Assembly (NCBI GenBank): GCA_016783965.1
Contig: JADHVO010000003.1
Location: forward strand, 62,001-126,000
Reading direction: 5' to 3'
Source of the DNA: Alphaproteobacteria bacterium
GTDB lineage: Bacteria; Pseudomonadota; Alphaproteobacteria; Micropepsales; Micropepsaceae
Length of the DNA stretch: 64,000 nt
Part shown: positions 28,626 to 37,827 of the stretch, piece by piece
Layout: every line of letters begins with the position of its first letter
How positions within the stretch are numbered: the first letter of the stretch is position 1
The notes under the pieces: generated by a model
Told to the model about the DNA's origin: nothing
The model's database searches: none
The model's input: the letters and a program-made list of their open reading frames with translations, nothing else
Position numbers and translations under genes: made by a program

Positions 28626-29581
28626 TTCGCACGCGCCTTTGGCGTCAGGTGGTCACGCAAGAACGCGGTCATGGCAGCGCTCACCGCGGCGGCGCTGCCC
28701 GGTCCCGGCGCATGACTTTCCTCGGGCTGCACGACGAGCGTGACCGGAACTCCAGCGTCCCTGAGGCGGTTCGCATATGCCTTGCTTTCATCGCGCAGGA
28801 CGTCCCACTCGCCCACATAGATGTAGGCGGGAGCCACGTCCTTAACGGATGGCGCAAGGATTGGCGACGCCCGCCAGTCCCATCTGTTTTCCATGTATTT
28901 GAGATAGACCTCGATCACGTAGCGATCGTCGTCGGCACTCAGGTTGTAACCGTTGCCGTTCTCTTCGAACGACGCGTAATCGCAGCGGCAATCGAACACC
29001 GTGGCTGAGAGGTACTGCGCGGCGAGCTTCGGCGCGCGCGCGTCGCGGGCCATGAGTGCCATGACGGCGGCGATATTGCCGCCCGTGCAGCCTCCTCCAA
29101 TTCCAATATGCCCGGGATCGCCTCCGATTTCCTTCGCATGCCCGCCGACCCAACTCACGGTCGCCCAGCAGTCCTCAACAGCGGCCGGGAACGGGTGCTC
29201 CGGCGGCAGGCGGAAGTCGGGGGCAACCACCACGCAGCCTGTCTCCTTCGCGATGCGGATGTTGGAATTGGTCATCGTGTCGAGGCCACCGAACATGATG
29301 TAGCCGCCGGCATGGACGTGGATGTAGATGCCTTTGGGTGACGAGCCTTTCGGCGTAAAGATGCGCGTTGGCACGGGCCCGTTCGGACCCTTGATTTCGA
29401 TATCGCGATAGGTGACGTCGGGATCGGGTGCCGGCGCACCCATGATGGCCTTACCCCGTGCCCGCATTCCTTCGACGCCGAGCTCGCGGAGCGGTGGACG
29501 CATATTTTCGTACGGCGCCCTCCGCACCGGGTCGAGTTTGGCGAGACGCTCTTTGCGCAGCTGATCGTAATCGCGGGGCAA
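28622..29581 (-). CDS. HSL-family hydrolase with Cys nucleophile, paralog 1
   Basis: A 319-residue alpha/beta hydrolase of the hormone-sensitive-lipase (Abhydrolase_3) type. The nucleophile elbow, normally GDSAGG, reads GGCTGG, placing Cys165 where Ser should be. Asp260 (GEWDVLRDE) and His290 (EESHAPGP) complete a Cys-Asp-His triad, and the oxyanion loop is HAGG. The TTG at 29581 is chosen as start: it has GGGAGG upstream and gives the same length as the three paralogs. The frame continues further upstream, but that part is not conserved. It heads an operon with the MFS carrier; a GATAG-N7-CTATC box lies about 120 bases upstream. Confidence 0.85.
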   Translation of the reverse strand: MPRDYDQLRKERLAKLDPVRRAPYENMRPPLRELGVEGMRARGKAIMGAPAPDPDVTYRDIEIKGPNGPVPTRIFTPKGSSPKGIYIHVHAGGYIMFGGLDTMTNSNIRIAKETGCVVVAPDFRLPPEHPFPAAVEDCWATVSWVGGHAKEIGGDPGHIGIGGGCTGGNIAAVMALMARDARAPKLAAQYLSATVFDCRCDYASFEENGNGYNLSADDDRYVIEVYLKYMENRWDWRASPILAPSVKDVAPAYIYVGEWDVLRDESKAYANRLRDAGVPVTLVVQPEESHAPGPGSAAAVSAAMTAFLRDHLTPKARAK

Positions 29582-29699
29582 CCTTAATCCTCCCTGCTCT
29601 CGCCTTGACGGCGATGAGATGAAGCGCCGGGCGCTTCTTGTTGGACCGAGAGAGTGGAGGGGTTTTGCCGGGGGAATAAGATAGCGTTCGTCGAGAGAT

Positions 29700-29716
29700 G
29701 ATAGACAACGTCTATC
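29700..29716. promoter_or_regulatory. LysR-type box GATAG-N7-CTATC
   Basis: A 17-base motif with the ATAG-N7-CTAT (T-N11-A) pattern typical of LysR binding sites; the repeat extends to GATAGAC-AAC-GTCTATC. It overlaps the stop codon of the flavoprotein gene and lies upstream of the hydrolase-MFS operon. The same arrangement occurs at 33735-33751. Confidence 0.55.
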
Positions 29717-31223
29717 GCCGGTCCCGGTCGTCAATGATGACCTGCGCGGCATTGTAGCCGCAGGCCCCGTGAACCCCGCCGCCCGGGTAGGCGCTCGCAG
29801 CGGCGATATAGAGGCCCGCGATTTCCGTCCGGTACTGCATGGGCCCTTCCCGGAACCACAGTTTCCGCTCGAATTTCGGCGGCACCTCGAAATGCGAAGC
29901 GATCACGTTTCCTGACGTCACGTTGGGCGCAAACCGCTGCCACTTTTCGAGGAATTCCCCTGCATAGCGGCTCTCGATCTCGCGAGCCTCTTTTGAAGAT
30001 TCGATTGCCGGGAGAAAGCAATCGGCACCAGCCGTATGGCAGCCCTGCGGCGCCTGCGACGGATCCCAGAGAGTGTTGACCCGCAGGGCTGCCGCTGCGT
30101 GGGCTTGCTCACCACGGTCGACAGCCCGCAGGTGAGAGAGCGTTTCCGCAGCACTATCGAAGCCAACCATGGTGTGAAAACAGCGGTCGATGTCGGCGTC
30201 CCAGCGTGCCGACGCATAGGACGGCGCCTCCTTAAGACAGACCATGAGGCTTCCAAGCGTGCTGGAGGCCTGTTCGCGGAACACCTTCATCTCACGGCGG
30301 AGCGGCGCCGAGAGAGTGTCTTGCCCGACCAGGTCGAGGAGGGTTGTGGCAATGTCAGCGGTTGAAACGACAAGACCTGCTTTGATCTTGCCGAGACGCG
30401 GCGCGAAGACCCCACGCACGCGCCCGTTCTGGACGGTAATGCGTGTCACGGGAGCCTCGCGGGCGAATTCCACACCGAGGTTTAGCGCCGCGCGGGCAAG
30501 GGCTTCCGAAAAGGTTTGCATGCCGCCAAGCGGAAGCCGCCACTGGCCCACCATCCAGAGAACGAATGTCGCAAAGCTCAGCGCACCACTCGGCTCGTCA
30601 ATCCTGGCACCGTACTCGGCCGACAGCTGGTAAAGGAGCGCACGAACCTCGTCACTCTCGAACAACGCGCCAATAATCTGGCCGGACGATCTGCCTCCGA
30701 CCGCGCCACTGACGCCGAGCTTCCCGAGGATCGATTCCGAGATCGCTTTCTGCCGCTGAAACCAGCCCGCATGCGCAGGTCGGTAGAACCCTTCCCGCAT
30801 GAGGGGATCAAGGCCGTTCGCATGCTCTTTGAGTGCACGATAGGCGTCTGCGTCGCGCTTTGAGTAGCGACCGATGCTTTCGATCGTGCGGTCGAGCAAG
30901 TCATTTCGATGAAGAACGACAGGCGGACGACCGTCACTGAAGGCAATGCCGTGCTGGACTTCCGGACTGACGGTCCGAAATCCGAGGTCTTCAAGGCCGA
31001 AGTCCGAAAGCATCGGCATAATGCCGCAATAGGAGAGATAGTTGGCATGCGGATTGTGCGAAAAGCCATTTCCGAGTGGCTGTTCCGTGCGGGCCATGCC
31101 ACCGAGATATGCGGCTCTTTCGAGGACAAGCGTCTTTAGGCCCGCGCGCGCCAGATAAAGTGCTGCCGTGAGCCCGTTGGGGCCGGCGCCAATGATCACT
31201 GCGTCGAACACATCGCCTGCCAT
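29712..31223 (-). CDS. Phytoene-dehydrogenase-like FAD oxidoreductase
   Basis: A 503-residue flavoprotein of the amine-oxidase/CrtI/PYROXD2-like group. The FAD motif DAVIIGAGPNGLTAALYLARAG (GAGPNG) is at the N-terminus, followed by LGGMARTEQPLGNGFSHNPH. The C-terminal FAD contact region is GLYIAAASAYPGGGVHGACG. Such enzymes desaturate C-C bonds or oxidise hydrophobic substrates. It probably introduces a double bond or oxidises an alicyclic part of the substrate, but the substrate is unknown. Its start is 107 bases from the TonB receptor stop, beyond a terminator, so it likely has its own promoter. Confidence 0.8.
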   Translation of the reverse strand: MAGDVFDAVIIGAGPNGLTAALYLARAGLKTLVLERAAYLGGMARTEQPLGNGFSHNPHANYLSYCGIMPMLSDFGLEDLGFRTVSPEVQHGIAFSDGRPPVVLHRNDLLDRTIESIGRYSKRDADAYRALKEHANGLDPLMREGFYRPAHAGWFQRQKAISESILGKLGVSGAVGGRSSGQIIGALFESDEVRALLYQLSAEYGARIDEPSGALSFATFVLWMVGQWRLPLGGMQTFSEALARAALNLGVEFAREAPVTRITVQNGRVRGVFAPRLGKIKAGLVVSTADIATTLLDLVGQDTLSAPLRREMKVFREQASSTLGSLMVCLKEAPSYASARWDADIDRCFHTMVGFDSAAETLSHLRAVDRGEQAHAAAALRVNTLWDPSQAPQGCHTAGADCFLPAIESSKEAREIESRYAGEFLEKWQRFAPNVTSGNVIASHFEVPPKFERKLWFREGPMQYRTEIAGLYIAAASAYPGGGVHGACGYNAAQVIIDDRDRR

Positions 31224-31267
31224 GGCCCTACCCTAGCCTCGACCATCCGCCTCGTCAGTGCGGCATA

Positions 31268-31303
31268 ACAAAAAACCGGCGACCGTTCTGGAACGGCCGC
31301 CGG
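31268..31303 (-). terminator. Rho-independent terminator after the TonB receptor gene
   Basis: Stem CCGGCGACCGTTC (31276-31288) pairs with GAACGGCCGCCGG (31291-31303) with one mismatch. On the minus strand it is followed by a run of six T. It lies 28 bases past the TonB receptor stop and isolates that gene from the downstream oxidoreductase. Confidence 0.85.
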
Positions 31304-31330
31304 CCAAGTTGGGGAGTTCTTGCGCGTTAT

Positions 31331-33616
31331 TCAGAAGTTCTTTGAGATGGTGATTCCGAAAGTGCGCGGCGGACGGAAGGTGCGCGTCGTGAACGAACCC
31401 GTGAACACGGGTGTATCCGTAGCTTCGCCGAGCGAGCTTATGACCAGTGCATCATTGAGATTCTTGCCCCACAGCGCGACATCCCAGTCTTGGTCTTTGT
31501 TGGTAAAGGAAAGACGCAAATTGATGATGTCGTAAGGGTTCTGCCAGTCGTTACGGAGCGCAAAGGGAAAGAGCGCCGCATAAGGGGCAGGCAGCGCCGG
31601 CGGATGCGTGTTGAAGGGTGTGTAGTAGACCGTGCTGGAATGGCTCCACTCGACTCGGAAGATGCCTGACCACGAGTAAACCGGGAAGCTCAGATTGGCG
31701 CCGAGGTTTGACGTAAAACGCGGCGCCTGCACGAGCTGGTTTCCGGTCGCTCCAAGGACAGATACCGCTGCCGGCAACACCGGATCGGCCGCCTGCGGGA
31801 ACTTCGTATAGTCGGTATCGAGGAACGACATATTGCCGTCGACCGTCAGGTAGTCGAGAGGTGCTCCAAAGAAGTCGAGTTCGGCACCTCTGATGCGCGC
31901 CGAGTCGGCGTTCACAACGCGACCCGACGGTGTTCCGCTTGACGTGATCACAACCGTACGGACTTGAAGATCGGTGTACTCCATGTCGAACAGCGCCAGA
32001 TTCGCCTGCAGCATGCCGCCGAACAAAGTCGCCTTGGCGCCGATCTCGTAGTTCTTCACCTTCTCGGGCTTAAACGAAATGGGATCGTTGTTGCCGACAT
32101 TGTAGCCGCCCGATTTGAACCCTTGCGAGTAGGTCGCATAGGCCATGATGTCTTCGGCGAAGTTGTACTGCAGGGTTGCTTTCGGTGTGAATGCACTTGA
32201 GTTTATCGGCGGAACGATCACGGTGCACGGCGCTGCCGGGCATTGATGATAACCCACAGGCGGTTGTTTAAATTCGTCGTCGCTGCTCGATTCATGCGAA
32301 TAGCGGCCTCCGACCGTTAGCTTGAGGTTGTCGAGAAGCTGGTAGCTGGCCTCACCGAAGAAGGCGTAGGCGTTCGTGTTGTAGCCGTTGACGCCGGCGA
32401 AGATCTCGCTGTTGAGGGCGATGACCGCCGGAGGCGTGCCTGGCGGAAAGGCAAGCGCGATGTTGGGAATAGGAACGTCGCGATCGGCGGTGTAATGGTT
32501 CGAATAGAAGTAGATGCCCGCGATCCACTGGAAGGGACCCGTACCGGCCGAGGTGAGGTTGAGTTCCTCGGTCACCTCGATGTTGTGGCTGTTGTCTTTC
32601 TTGAAGTAGCAGCAGTTTTCATTGGTGCCGTCGATGTCGATGCGGTCGCCTCGATCCATCGTGCGGTAACCGGTGAGCGAGCTCAGCGACGCGAAGCCGA
32701 GATCCCAATCGATGCGCGCCGATGCGCCGAGAGTGCGCGTGTCCTGGCGGTCTGGCGGATTCGCGTTCGAGTTAAAACCTGTCGGCTCAAAGTAGCCGCG
32801 GGCTTCGGGTCCCAGCGGAATCGCCGGATTGACGCGCGCCACCTGATCGTCATCCGACGAGATGCTGCGGTAGTAATCGACAGACAGCCTTACGGTGATG
32901 TCACTCGTCACGTCGGCGATGAGCTTGCCGCGCAGGCTGACGCTGTCGGCACCATTGATACGCTCCCCGTTATAGATATCGATGCCGTAGCCGGGAAGAT
33001 TGCTGGTCTTGAACGAAAAACGCGCCAGCACCTTGTCCGAGATGATCGGACCACTCAAGAAGCCTTCGGTTTCAATCAGATCATAGTTACCGAACGTGAC
33101 CCGGCCCCCGATTTCCGTGTCAGCGGTCGGGTCCTTCGTGATGATATTGATCGCGCCGCCGGTCGCGTTTCGACCATAGAGCGTGCCTTGCGGGCCGCGC
33201 AGCACTTCAAGGCGCGCGACGTCGAAAAAGGCGCCGGTACGATCGAGATTGTTCGCCAGGTAAACGCCGTCGAGATGCATCGCGACGCCGCTCTCCGTGC
33301 CGATATTGCTCGAGATGCCGCGGATTGAGGTCGACAGGTTGCCGCTGCGGTCATGGCCAAATTCCAGGCCCGCGCTCAAGAACTGTAAGTCTTCGATGTT
33401 CTTGATGCCGCTCTCGATGAGTCGGTCGCCAGAAAATGCGTTAATCGAGGCGGCGACGTCGCGCACGTCCTCGGTACGCTTTTGCGCTGTGACCACAACG
33501 GTCTCGATTGCGTCTGCAAAGGCTGGAACTGTGAATAACCCCGCAAGAGCCACGCCTACGGCAAATCTCTTAAGCGATACGCAGCCGCGCGCGTTGCGCC
33601 CCCCGCACTTCAACAT
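31331..33616 (-). CDS. TonB-dependent outer-membrane receptor
   Basis: A 761-residue receptor. The signal peptide ends near VPAFA (about residue 34), and the TonB box region IETVVVTAQKRTEDVRDVAAS directly follows. The plug domain contains GTLYGRNATGGAINIITKDP. The barrel ends in a terminal aromatic (FGITISKNF), as expected for insertion by BAM. GGGAGGGGAAG precedes the ATG. It lies in the middle of the catabolic cluster, so it likely imports the large or poorly soluble growth substrate rather than iron; this is inferred from context. Confidence 0.92.
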   Translation of the reverse strand: MLKCGGRNARGCVSLKRFAVGVALAGLFTVPAFADAIETVVVTAQKRTEDVRDVAASINAFSGDRLIESGIKNIEDLQFLSAGLEFGHDRSGNLSTSIRGISSNIGTESGVAMHLDGVYLANNLDRTGAFFDVARLEVLRGPQGTLYGRNATGGAINIITKDPTADTEIGGRVTFGNYDLIETEGFLSGPIISDKVLARFSFKTSNLPGYGIDIYNGERINGADSVSLRGKLIADVTSDITVRLSVDYYRSISSDDDQVARVNPAIPLGPEARGYFEPTGFNSNANPPDRQDTRTLGASARIDWDLGFASLSSLTGYRTMDRGDRIDIDGTNENCCYFKKDNSHNIEVTEELNLTSAGTGPFQWIAGIYFYSNHYTADRDVPIPNIALAFPPGTPPAVIALNSEIFAGVNGYNTNAYAFFGEASYQLLDNLKLTVGGRYSHESSSDDEFKQPPVGYHQCPAAPCTVIVPPINSSAFTPKATLQYNFAEDIMAYATYSQGFKSGGYNVGNNDPISFKPEKVKNYEIGAKATLFGGMLQANLALFDMEYTDLQVRTVVITSSGTPSGRVVNADSARIRGAELDFFGAPLDYLTVDGNMSFLDTDYTKFPQAADPVLPAAVSVLGATGNQLVQAPRFTSNLGANLSFPVYSWSGIFRVEWSHSSTVYYTPFNTHPPALPAPYAALFPFALRNDWQNPYDIINLRLSFTNKDQDWDVALWGKNLNDALVISSLGEATDTPVFTGSFTTRTFRPPRTFGITISKNF

Positions 33617-34038
33617 ACTCTTCCCCTCCCTGGGTGTCGGTCATGCCGATCGTCCCGGCGGTTAAACGCTGCCGGATTGCGGGGGATTTCGACGGGAGCG
33701 GGAACTCGGAACAAGATTGCAAATTTGCGACCATGATAGGTGATGCCTATCAAAGGTCGTCTCGCGGCATGCGTGCTAAGGCGCTTCGAAGCGCGTCAAA
33801 AGCGACAGCGAAGAAATGCAACCGCTGTCAGCCAATCGGGATCAGCCTGTTATCACGGTGTTTCTGGACACTCGAGCGGCCACCGGGGCAAAGGAAAAGC
33901 GAAATGCGAGCCGCGCACATCGTCCTGTCGCGACGATAGGAATCATTCATATCGATACCAGCCATCACTTCCGCGCATGTTCACGCGTTGCGCAAATCCG
34001 CCCATGCTCGGTGGCGTGATAACCAACCGATATCGGCC
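33617..34038. other. Divergent promoter region between TonB receptor and LysR genes
   Basis: A 422-base gap with no convincing gene. It must carry the promoters of the leftward receptor gene and the rightward LysR gene. It holds one clear LysR-type box (33735-33751). A half-site resembling the type I operator (ATATCGATA at 33949-33957) is also present, without a matching second half. Confidence 0.6.
33735..33751. promoter_or_regulatory. LysR-type box GATAG-N7-CTATC
   Basis: The palindrome GATAGG-TGATG-CCTATC has the ATAG-N7-CTAT pattern. It is placed 119 bases upstream of the receptor start and about 290 bases upstream of the LysR start. It is the same motif as at 29700-29716 and is a likely site for the LysR protein encoded at 34039. 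Confidence 0.55.
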
Positions 34039-34989
34039 GTGAAGCTCAACCAGATCAGAGATTTTGTCGCCGTCGCCCGCGCGGGCAGCTTAAGAGCAGC
34101 GTCGCGAGACCTCGGCATTGCCCAGCCTTCGATCACCAAGAGTATCCAGGCACTCGAGCAGGAGCTCGGCGCCCCGCTTTTTCAGCGGAATGTGCGAGGC
34201 ACCAACCTGACGGCGCTCGGAACCGTCTTCCGCAAACGCGCAGAAATCGCCCTTAACGAGCTGCGCCGTGCGCGCGAGGAAGTCGAGCAGCTTACAAATG
34301 GTTCGGGCGGGAGCGTCGCTTTCGGCCTCTCCTCGGCCTCGACACTTCTCTTCCTGTCGAGGGCGCTCAAGCCCTTTAAGAAGCGCTATCCGGACGTTTC
34401 CTTGCGTATCTCGAACGGCATCTTTCCGGTGACGATTCCGCAACTCAGGGACGGCCAACTCGATTTCTCAGTCGGCCCCGAGCCCTACGACGCGCTTGGT
34501 GATGATCTGGTTGTCGAGTTTCTATTTGAAAACGTCCGTGTGGCGACGTGCCGAAAAGGCCACGCTAAAGCGCGCGCCACGCGGCTTGCCGAACTCACAT
34601 CCGAGAGCTGGGTCGTAACCTCGGCGACAAAGAATCCGCTTCTCGATTTCAACGGTATTTTCGAGCGTTATTCGCTTGAGCCACCCTCGGATGTCGTCCT
34701 CTGCGAGTCGTCGTTCGGCATCGCAGAACTGCTCCTGCATAGCGACATGATCGGCTTCCTGCCGCGGCAATGGACGGACATGCCCTTTCTCGGCGACTAC
34801 CTCACAGCCATTCCGATCAGGGAGAAGGTGCTCGGTCCCAACATTAGCACGATTAGGAGAAGCAATCTCCCGCTCACGCCTGCCGCCGACTACTTGCTAA
34901 CGCTGATCAAGCGCGCGGCCGTGTCTTACCAGGAGCAGACACTGAAGACGGGCACTCCGCAGCGCCTGCGGAGCGGGGCTAGCGTTTGA
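34039..34989 (+). CDS. LysR-family regulator of the catabolic cluster (A)
   Basis: A 316-residue LysR protein. The winged-helix domain begins at KLNQIRDFVAVARAGSLRAA, with IAQPSITKSIQALEQELGA as recognition region, and the effector-binding domain follows from about residue 90. The GTG at 34039 puts the first helix at the usual place. An ATG at 33988 would add 17 unrelated residues. It is divergent from the receptor gene and converges on hydrolase paralog 2 with an 11-base overlap. It probably senses the substrate or an intermediate and acts at the GATAG-N7-CTATC boxes. Confidence 0.88.
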   Translation: MKLNQIRDFVAVARAGSLRAASRDLGIAQPSITKSIQALEQELGAPLFQRNVRGTNLTALGTVFRKRAEIALNELRRAREEVEQLTNGSGGSVAFGLSSASTLLFLSRALKPFKKRYPDVSLRISNGIFPVTIPQLRDGQLDFSVGPEPYDALGDDLVVEFLFENVRVATCRKGHAKARATRLAELTSESWVVTSATKNPLLDFNGIFERYSLEPPSDVVLCESSFGIAELLLHSDMIGFLPRQWTDMPFLGDYLTAIPIREKVLGPNISTIRRSNLPLTPAADYLLTLIKRAAVSYQEQTLKTGTPQRLRSGASV

Positions 34990-35935
34990 CGCAAGTGCGT
35001 TCGAGGAACGCTCGCATCTCACGATAAACCGTTTCTTCGCTCGCGGGCGTGGGTCCATGACTTTCCTGCGGCGCGACCACAAGCGTCACATCGACCCCGG
35101 CGTCGCGCAGGCGATCGGCATAGGCGCGACTCTCGTCGCGCAAAACATCCCATTCGCCAACATGGATGTAGGTCGGCGGCGAACCTTTCACGCTTGGCAC
35201 AAGGATTGGCGACGCGCGCCAATCCCAACGATGGTCCATATTTTGAAGATACTGCTCATAGACAAAGAGGCAGTCGTCGTGGCTCAGCATGTAGCCCTCG
35301 CTGTTCTCGTAATGCGAACGATAATCGGCTCGCGTATCGAAAACGGTCGCGATCAGATATTGCGACGCAAATCTTGGCCCGCCGGCGTCGCGCGCCATGA
35401 GTGCGACGACCGCAGCGATATTGCCGCCTGTGCAGCCGCCGCCAACGCAGATTCCGTCCGCGCGCCCGCCTAGTTCTTCGGCGTTCGCTGCCGTCCACTG
35501 AAAAGCCGAGAAACAGTCTTCGAGTGCCGCCGGAAACGGATGCTCAGGCGGGAGGCGGAAGTCGGGACCGACGACAATGCAGCCTGTCTCCTTGGCGATC
35601 CGCGTGTTCCAGTTGTGCATGGTATCGAGACCGCCAAACATCACGTAGCCACCACCGTGGGTGTGGAGGTAGATCCCGCGTGGCCTGTCTGTCTTCGTGG
35701 TCGGGGTGAAGATGCGGGTTGGAATATTGCCTGCCGGACCCTTGATGACGACGTCGCGCGTACTGACCTCTGGATCGGCCTTTGGCGCGCCCTGAAAGCC
35801 TGCTCCAAACTCGCGCAGTGTCTTGACGCCCATCGTACGAAGCGATGGGCGCTGGGAGGCGGCTTCAAAATAGGCGCGCAATTCAGGCGTTAGCCCAGAA
35901 AGGCGCTGCTCGCGCAGTGCGGTGTATTCCGTCAT
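34979..35935 (-). CDS. HSL-family hydrolase with Cys nucleophile, paralog 2
   Basis: 318 residues. The oxyanion loop is an intact HGGG (HTHGGGYVMFGG). The nucleophile elbow is GGCTGG with Cys168, the acid is Asp263 (GEWDVLRDE) and the base is His293 (ESHGPTP). It shares the N-terminal YTALREQRLSGLTPE pattern with the other three copies, so all descend from one gene. No signal peptide, hence cytoplasmic. It is transcribed leftward from the divergent promoter that holds the type I operator. Confidence 0.88.
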   Translation of the reverse strand: MTEYTALREQRLSGLTPELRAYFEAASQRPSLRTMGVKTLREFGAGFQGAPKADPEVSTRDVVIKGPAGNIPTRIFTPTTKTDRPRGIYLHTHGGGYVMFGGLDTMHNWNTRIAKETGCIVVGPDFRLPPEHPFPAALEDCFSAFQWTAANAEELGGRADGICVGGGCTGGNIAAVVALMARDAGGPRFASQYLIATVFDTRADYRSHYENSEGYMLSHDDCLFVYEQYLQNMDHRWDWRASPILVPSVKGSPPTYIHVGEWDVLRDESRAYADRLRDAGVDVTLVVAPQESHGPTPASEETVYREMRAFLERTCVKR

Positions 35936-36029
35936 CTCCCTGCCCTCTTTCGTTGTTCCGCAGAGGAGATCATCACCTCATGCGCCAGCCCATCCGCAAA
36001 AGACTGGCAGACGAACCGCGCATCAATCC

Positions 36030-36059
36030 AATCGATGGCTGTCATACCAACTATCGATT
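36030..36059. promoter_or_regulatory. Palindromic operator, type I, second copy
   Basis: AATCGATGG-N12-CTATCGATT, one mismatch from the perfect copy at 18756-18785; CATACCAACTATCGATTTC is identical in both. It lies in the 186-base gap between hydrolase paralog 2 (leftward) and the FAD monooxygenase (rightward), so it can serve both. Confidence 0.7.
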
Positions 36060-36121
36060 TCCTGCAAGCTACGGGCAGCGGCATAACGCCCGCGAACGGC
36101 GGCCGCTGAGGAGCGAGAGAC

Positions 36122-37777
36122 ATGGCTGAAACTCTTGAAGCGCCGGTTGTCGTCGCCGGCGCCGGCCCTGTGGGCATGTCGACCGCCCTTTTTCTCGCGC
36201 TGCAGGGCATACGCGTTATCGTTGTTGAGCCGCGACGGCCCGGCGAGCCGCCGAGCGCGAAGTGCAATACGGTTGCCTCGCGCACGCTCGAGACCTTCCG
36301 CCTGTTCGGGGTTGCGGACGAAGTGCGCGCGGCTGGACTGCCCGACGACTATCCGACGGATACGATCTATTGCACCAGCCTGACCGGCTATGAACTGACG
36401 CGAATCAAAATGCCGTCGAGAGCGGAGCGCTCGCAAAAAGGATTTCCCGATGACAACTGGCTGACACCAGAGCCCATGGTGCGTGTCAGCCAGCTCTATC
36501 TCGAGCCGATCCTCTTTAACCGCATGCGCCAGGCTCCGGAAATTACGGTCATTAACGAAGCACGTGTTGACCGGTTCGAGCAAAATGCTGACGGCGTCAC
36601 AACTCACTGCGTGCGATCAACGGGCGAGACCTTTATCATCCGGTCGAGATATCTCATTGGCTGCGACGGCGGACGCAGCACGATCCGGAAGGCTTTGGGA
36701 TTTCAGCTAATTGGTGACGCAGAGCTCGGCCGTACCCGAAGCTCGCTCGTGCGGTCTAATGACATTCGCGCCCTTTTTGGCGACCGGCGTCCTGCCTGGA
36801 TGAGCTGGATCGCCAGCGACAAAATCCGTGGCAACGTCGTTGCGATCAATGGCAAGGACATTTGGCTTCTGCACCGCGGCATGCCGAACCGCGAGACGGC
36901 TTTTGAAGATCTCGATTTTGACCAGTCGATCCGCGATCTCTTAGGTGTCGGGCCAGAGCTCACCTATGAAGTCCTCAATCACGAGGACTGGACAGGACGG
37001 CGCTTGGTTGCGGAGCGCTTCCGCGATCGGAATGTCTTTATTGCAGGAGATGCGGCCCACCTTTGGGTGCCCTTTGCCGGCTACGGTATGAATGCAGGCA
37101 TTGCCGATGGCGTAAATCTGGCCTGGCTTCTGAGCGGTGTCCTCAACGGATGGGCGGACCCTGCGATCATCGACGCGTTCGAGGCGGAGCGCCATCCGAT
37201 CACTGAGCAAGTCTCCCGGCTCGCGATGGGCAAGGTCCTCGAAAATGCCGAAGCGATGGGCGGACCGCCGCCTGCGATACTAAGGGAGCCGGGATCTGCC
37301 GGCGATCAGGTCCGCGCCATAGTGGGTGCGCGGCTCTTCGAGATGAACCTTCCGCAGATGTCTCCGGAGGGTCTCAACTTCGGCTATTTTTACGACACCT
37401 CGCCGATTATTGCCTATGACGGCGAGAAAGCGCCCGGCTATTCGATGGGCGACGTGACGCCGTCGACGGTCCCCGGATGCCGGATGCCGCATTTCTGGGT
37501 CGGACACGATTCCGTTTATGACCTGTTGGGTCCTGTCTATACCCTCCTGCGTTTCAATCCCGCCCGTGAGGTGAAGGGCCTTGTCGAGAGCGCCGAGCGC
37601 GCCGGTCTGCCCCTTAAAGTCCTTTCGCTCGAGCGCCCCAAGTCGCCGACGGTGTTCAAAGACGATCTTCTGATCGTGCGGCGCGACCAGCATATCGTTT
37701 GGCGAGTCGGTTCGGTTCCTGCCGATCCCAATGATCTTCTTAAGATGCTCGCCGCAAAGAAGCGCCGCCCTACCTAA
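36122..37777 (+). CDS. FAD-dependent aromatic monooxygenase (PheA/TfdB/MhpA type)
   Basis: A 551-residue class A flavoprotein hydroxylase. The N-terminal FAD motif is VVAGAGPVGMSTALFLALQG, the DG motif is LIGCDGGRSTIRKALG, and the second FAD motif is IAGDAAHLWVPFAGYGMNAG. A C-terminal thioredoxin-like part follows, as in phenol hydroxylases. It would hydroxylate a phenolic ring with NAD(P)H, upstream of or in parallel to the HsaA-like oxygenase. It is preceded by the type I operator and GGAGCGAGAG. The LysR gene follows on the same strand. Confidence 0.87.
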   Translation: MAETLEAPVVVAGAGPVGMSTALFLALQGIRVIVVEPRRPGEPPSAKCNTVASRTLETFRLFGVADEVRAAGLPDDYPTDTIYCTSLTGYELTRIKMPSRAERSQKGFPDDNWLTPEPMVRVSQLYLEPILFNRMRQAPEITVINEARVDRFEQNADGVTTHCVRSTGETFIIRSRYLIGCDGGRSTIRKALGFQLIGDAELGRTRSSLVRSNDIRALFGDRRPAWMSWIASDKIRGNVVAINGKDIWLLHRGMPNRETAFEDLDFDQSIRDLLGVGPELTYEVLNHEDWTGRRLVAERFRDRNVFIAGDAAHLWVPFAGYGMNAGIADGVNLAWLLSGVLNGWADPAIIDAFEAERHPITEQVSRLAMGKVLENAEAMGGPPPAILREPGSAGDQVRAIVGARLFEMNLPQMSPEGLNFGYFYDTSPIIAYDGEKAPGYSMGDVTPSTVPGCRMPHFWVGHDSVYDLLGPVYTLLRFNPAREVKGLVESAERAGLPLKVLSLERPKSPTVFKDDLLIVRRDQHIVWRVGSVPADPNDLLKMLAAKKRRPT

Positions 37778-37787
37778 CTGTCTCATC

Positions 37788-37817
37788 AATTGATAGTGTT
37801 CGATGCATCTAGCAGTT
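37788..37817. promoter_or_regulatory. Degenerate type I operator before LysR gene B
   Basis: AATTGATAG-N12-CTAGCAGTT: left half 8/9 and right half 6/9 matches to the type I consensus, with the same 12-base spacing. It ends 10 bases before the preferred LysR start, where bound protein would block translation initiation or the promoter. It suggests autoregulation. Confidence 0.45.
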
Positions 37818-37827
37818 GGATGCTTCG

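Noticed and set aside
33935-33957. GATAG followed by ATATCGATA upstream of LysR gene A.
   Set aside because: The spacing is 9, not 12 or 7, and the left half is incomplete.
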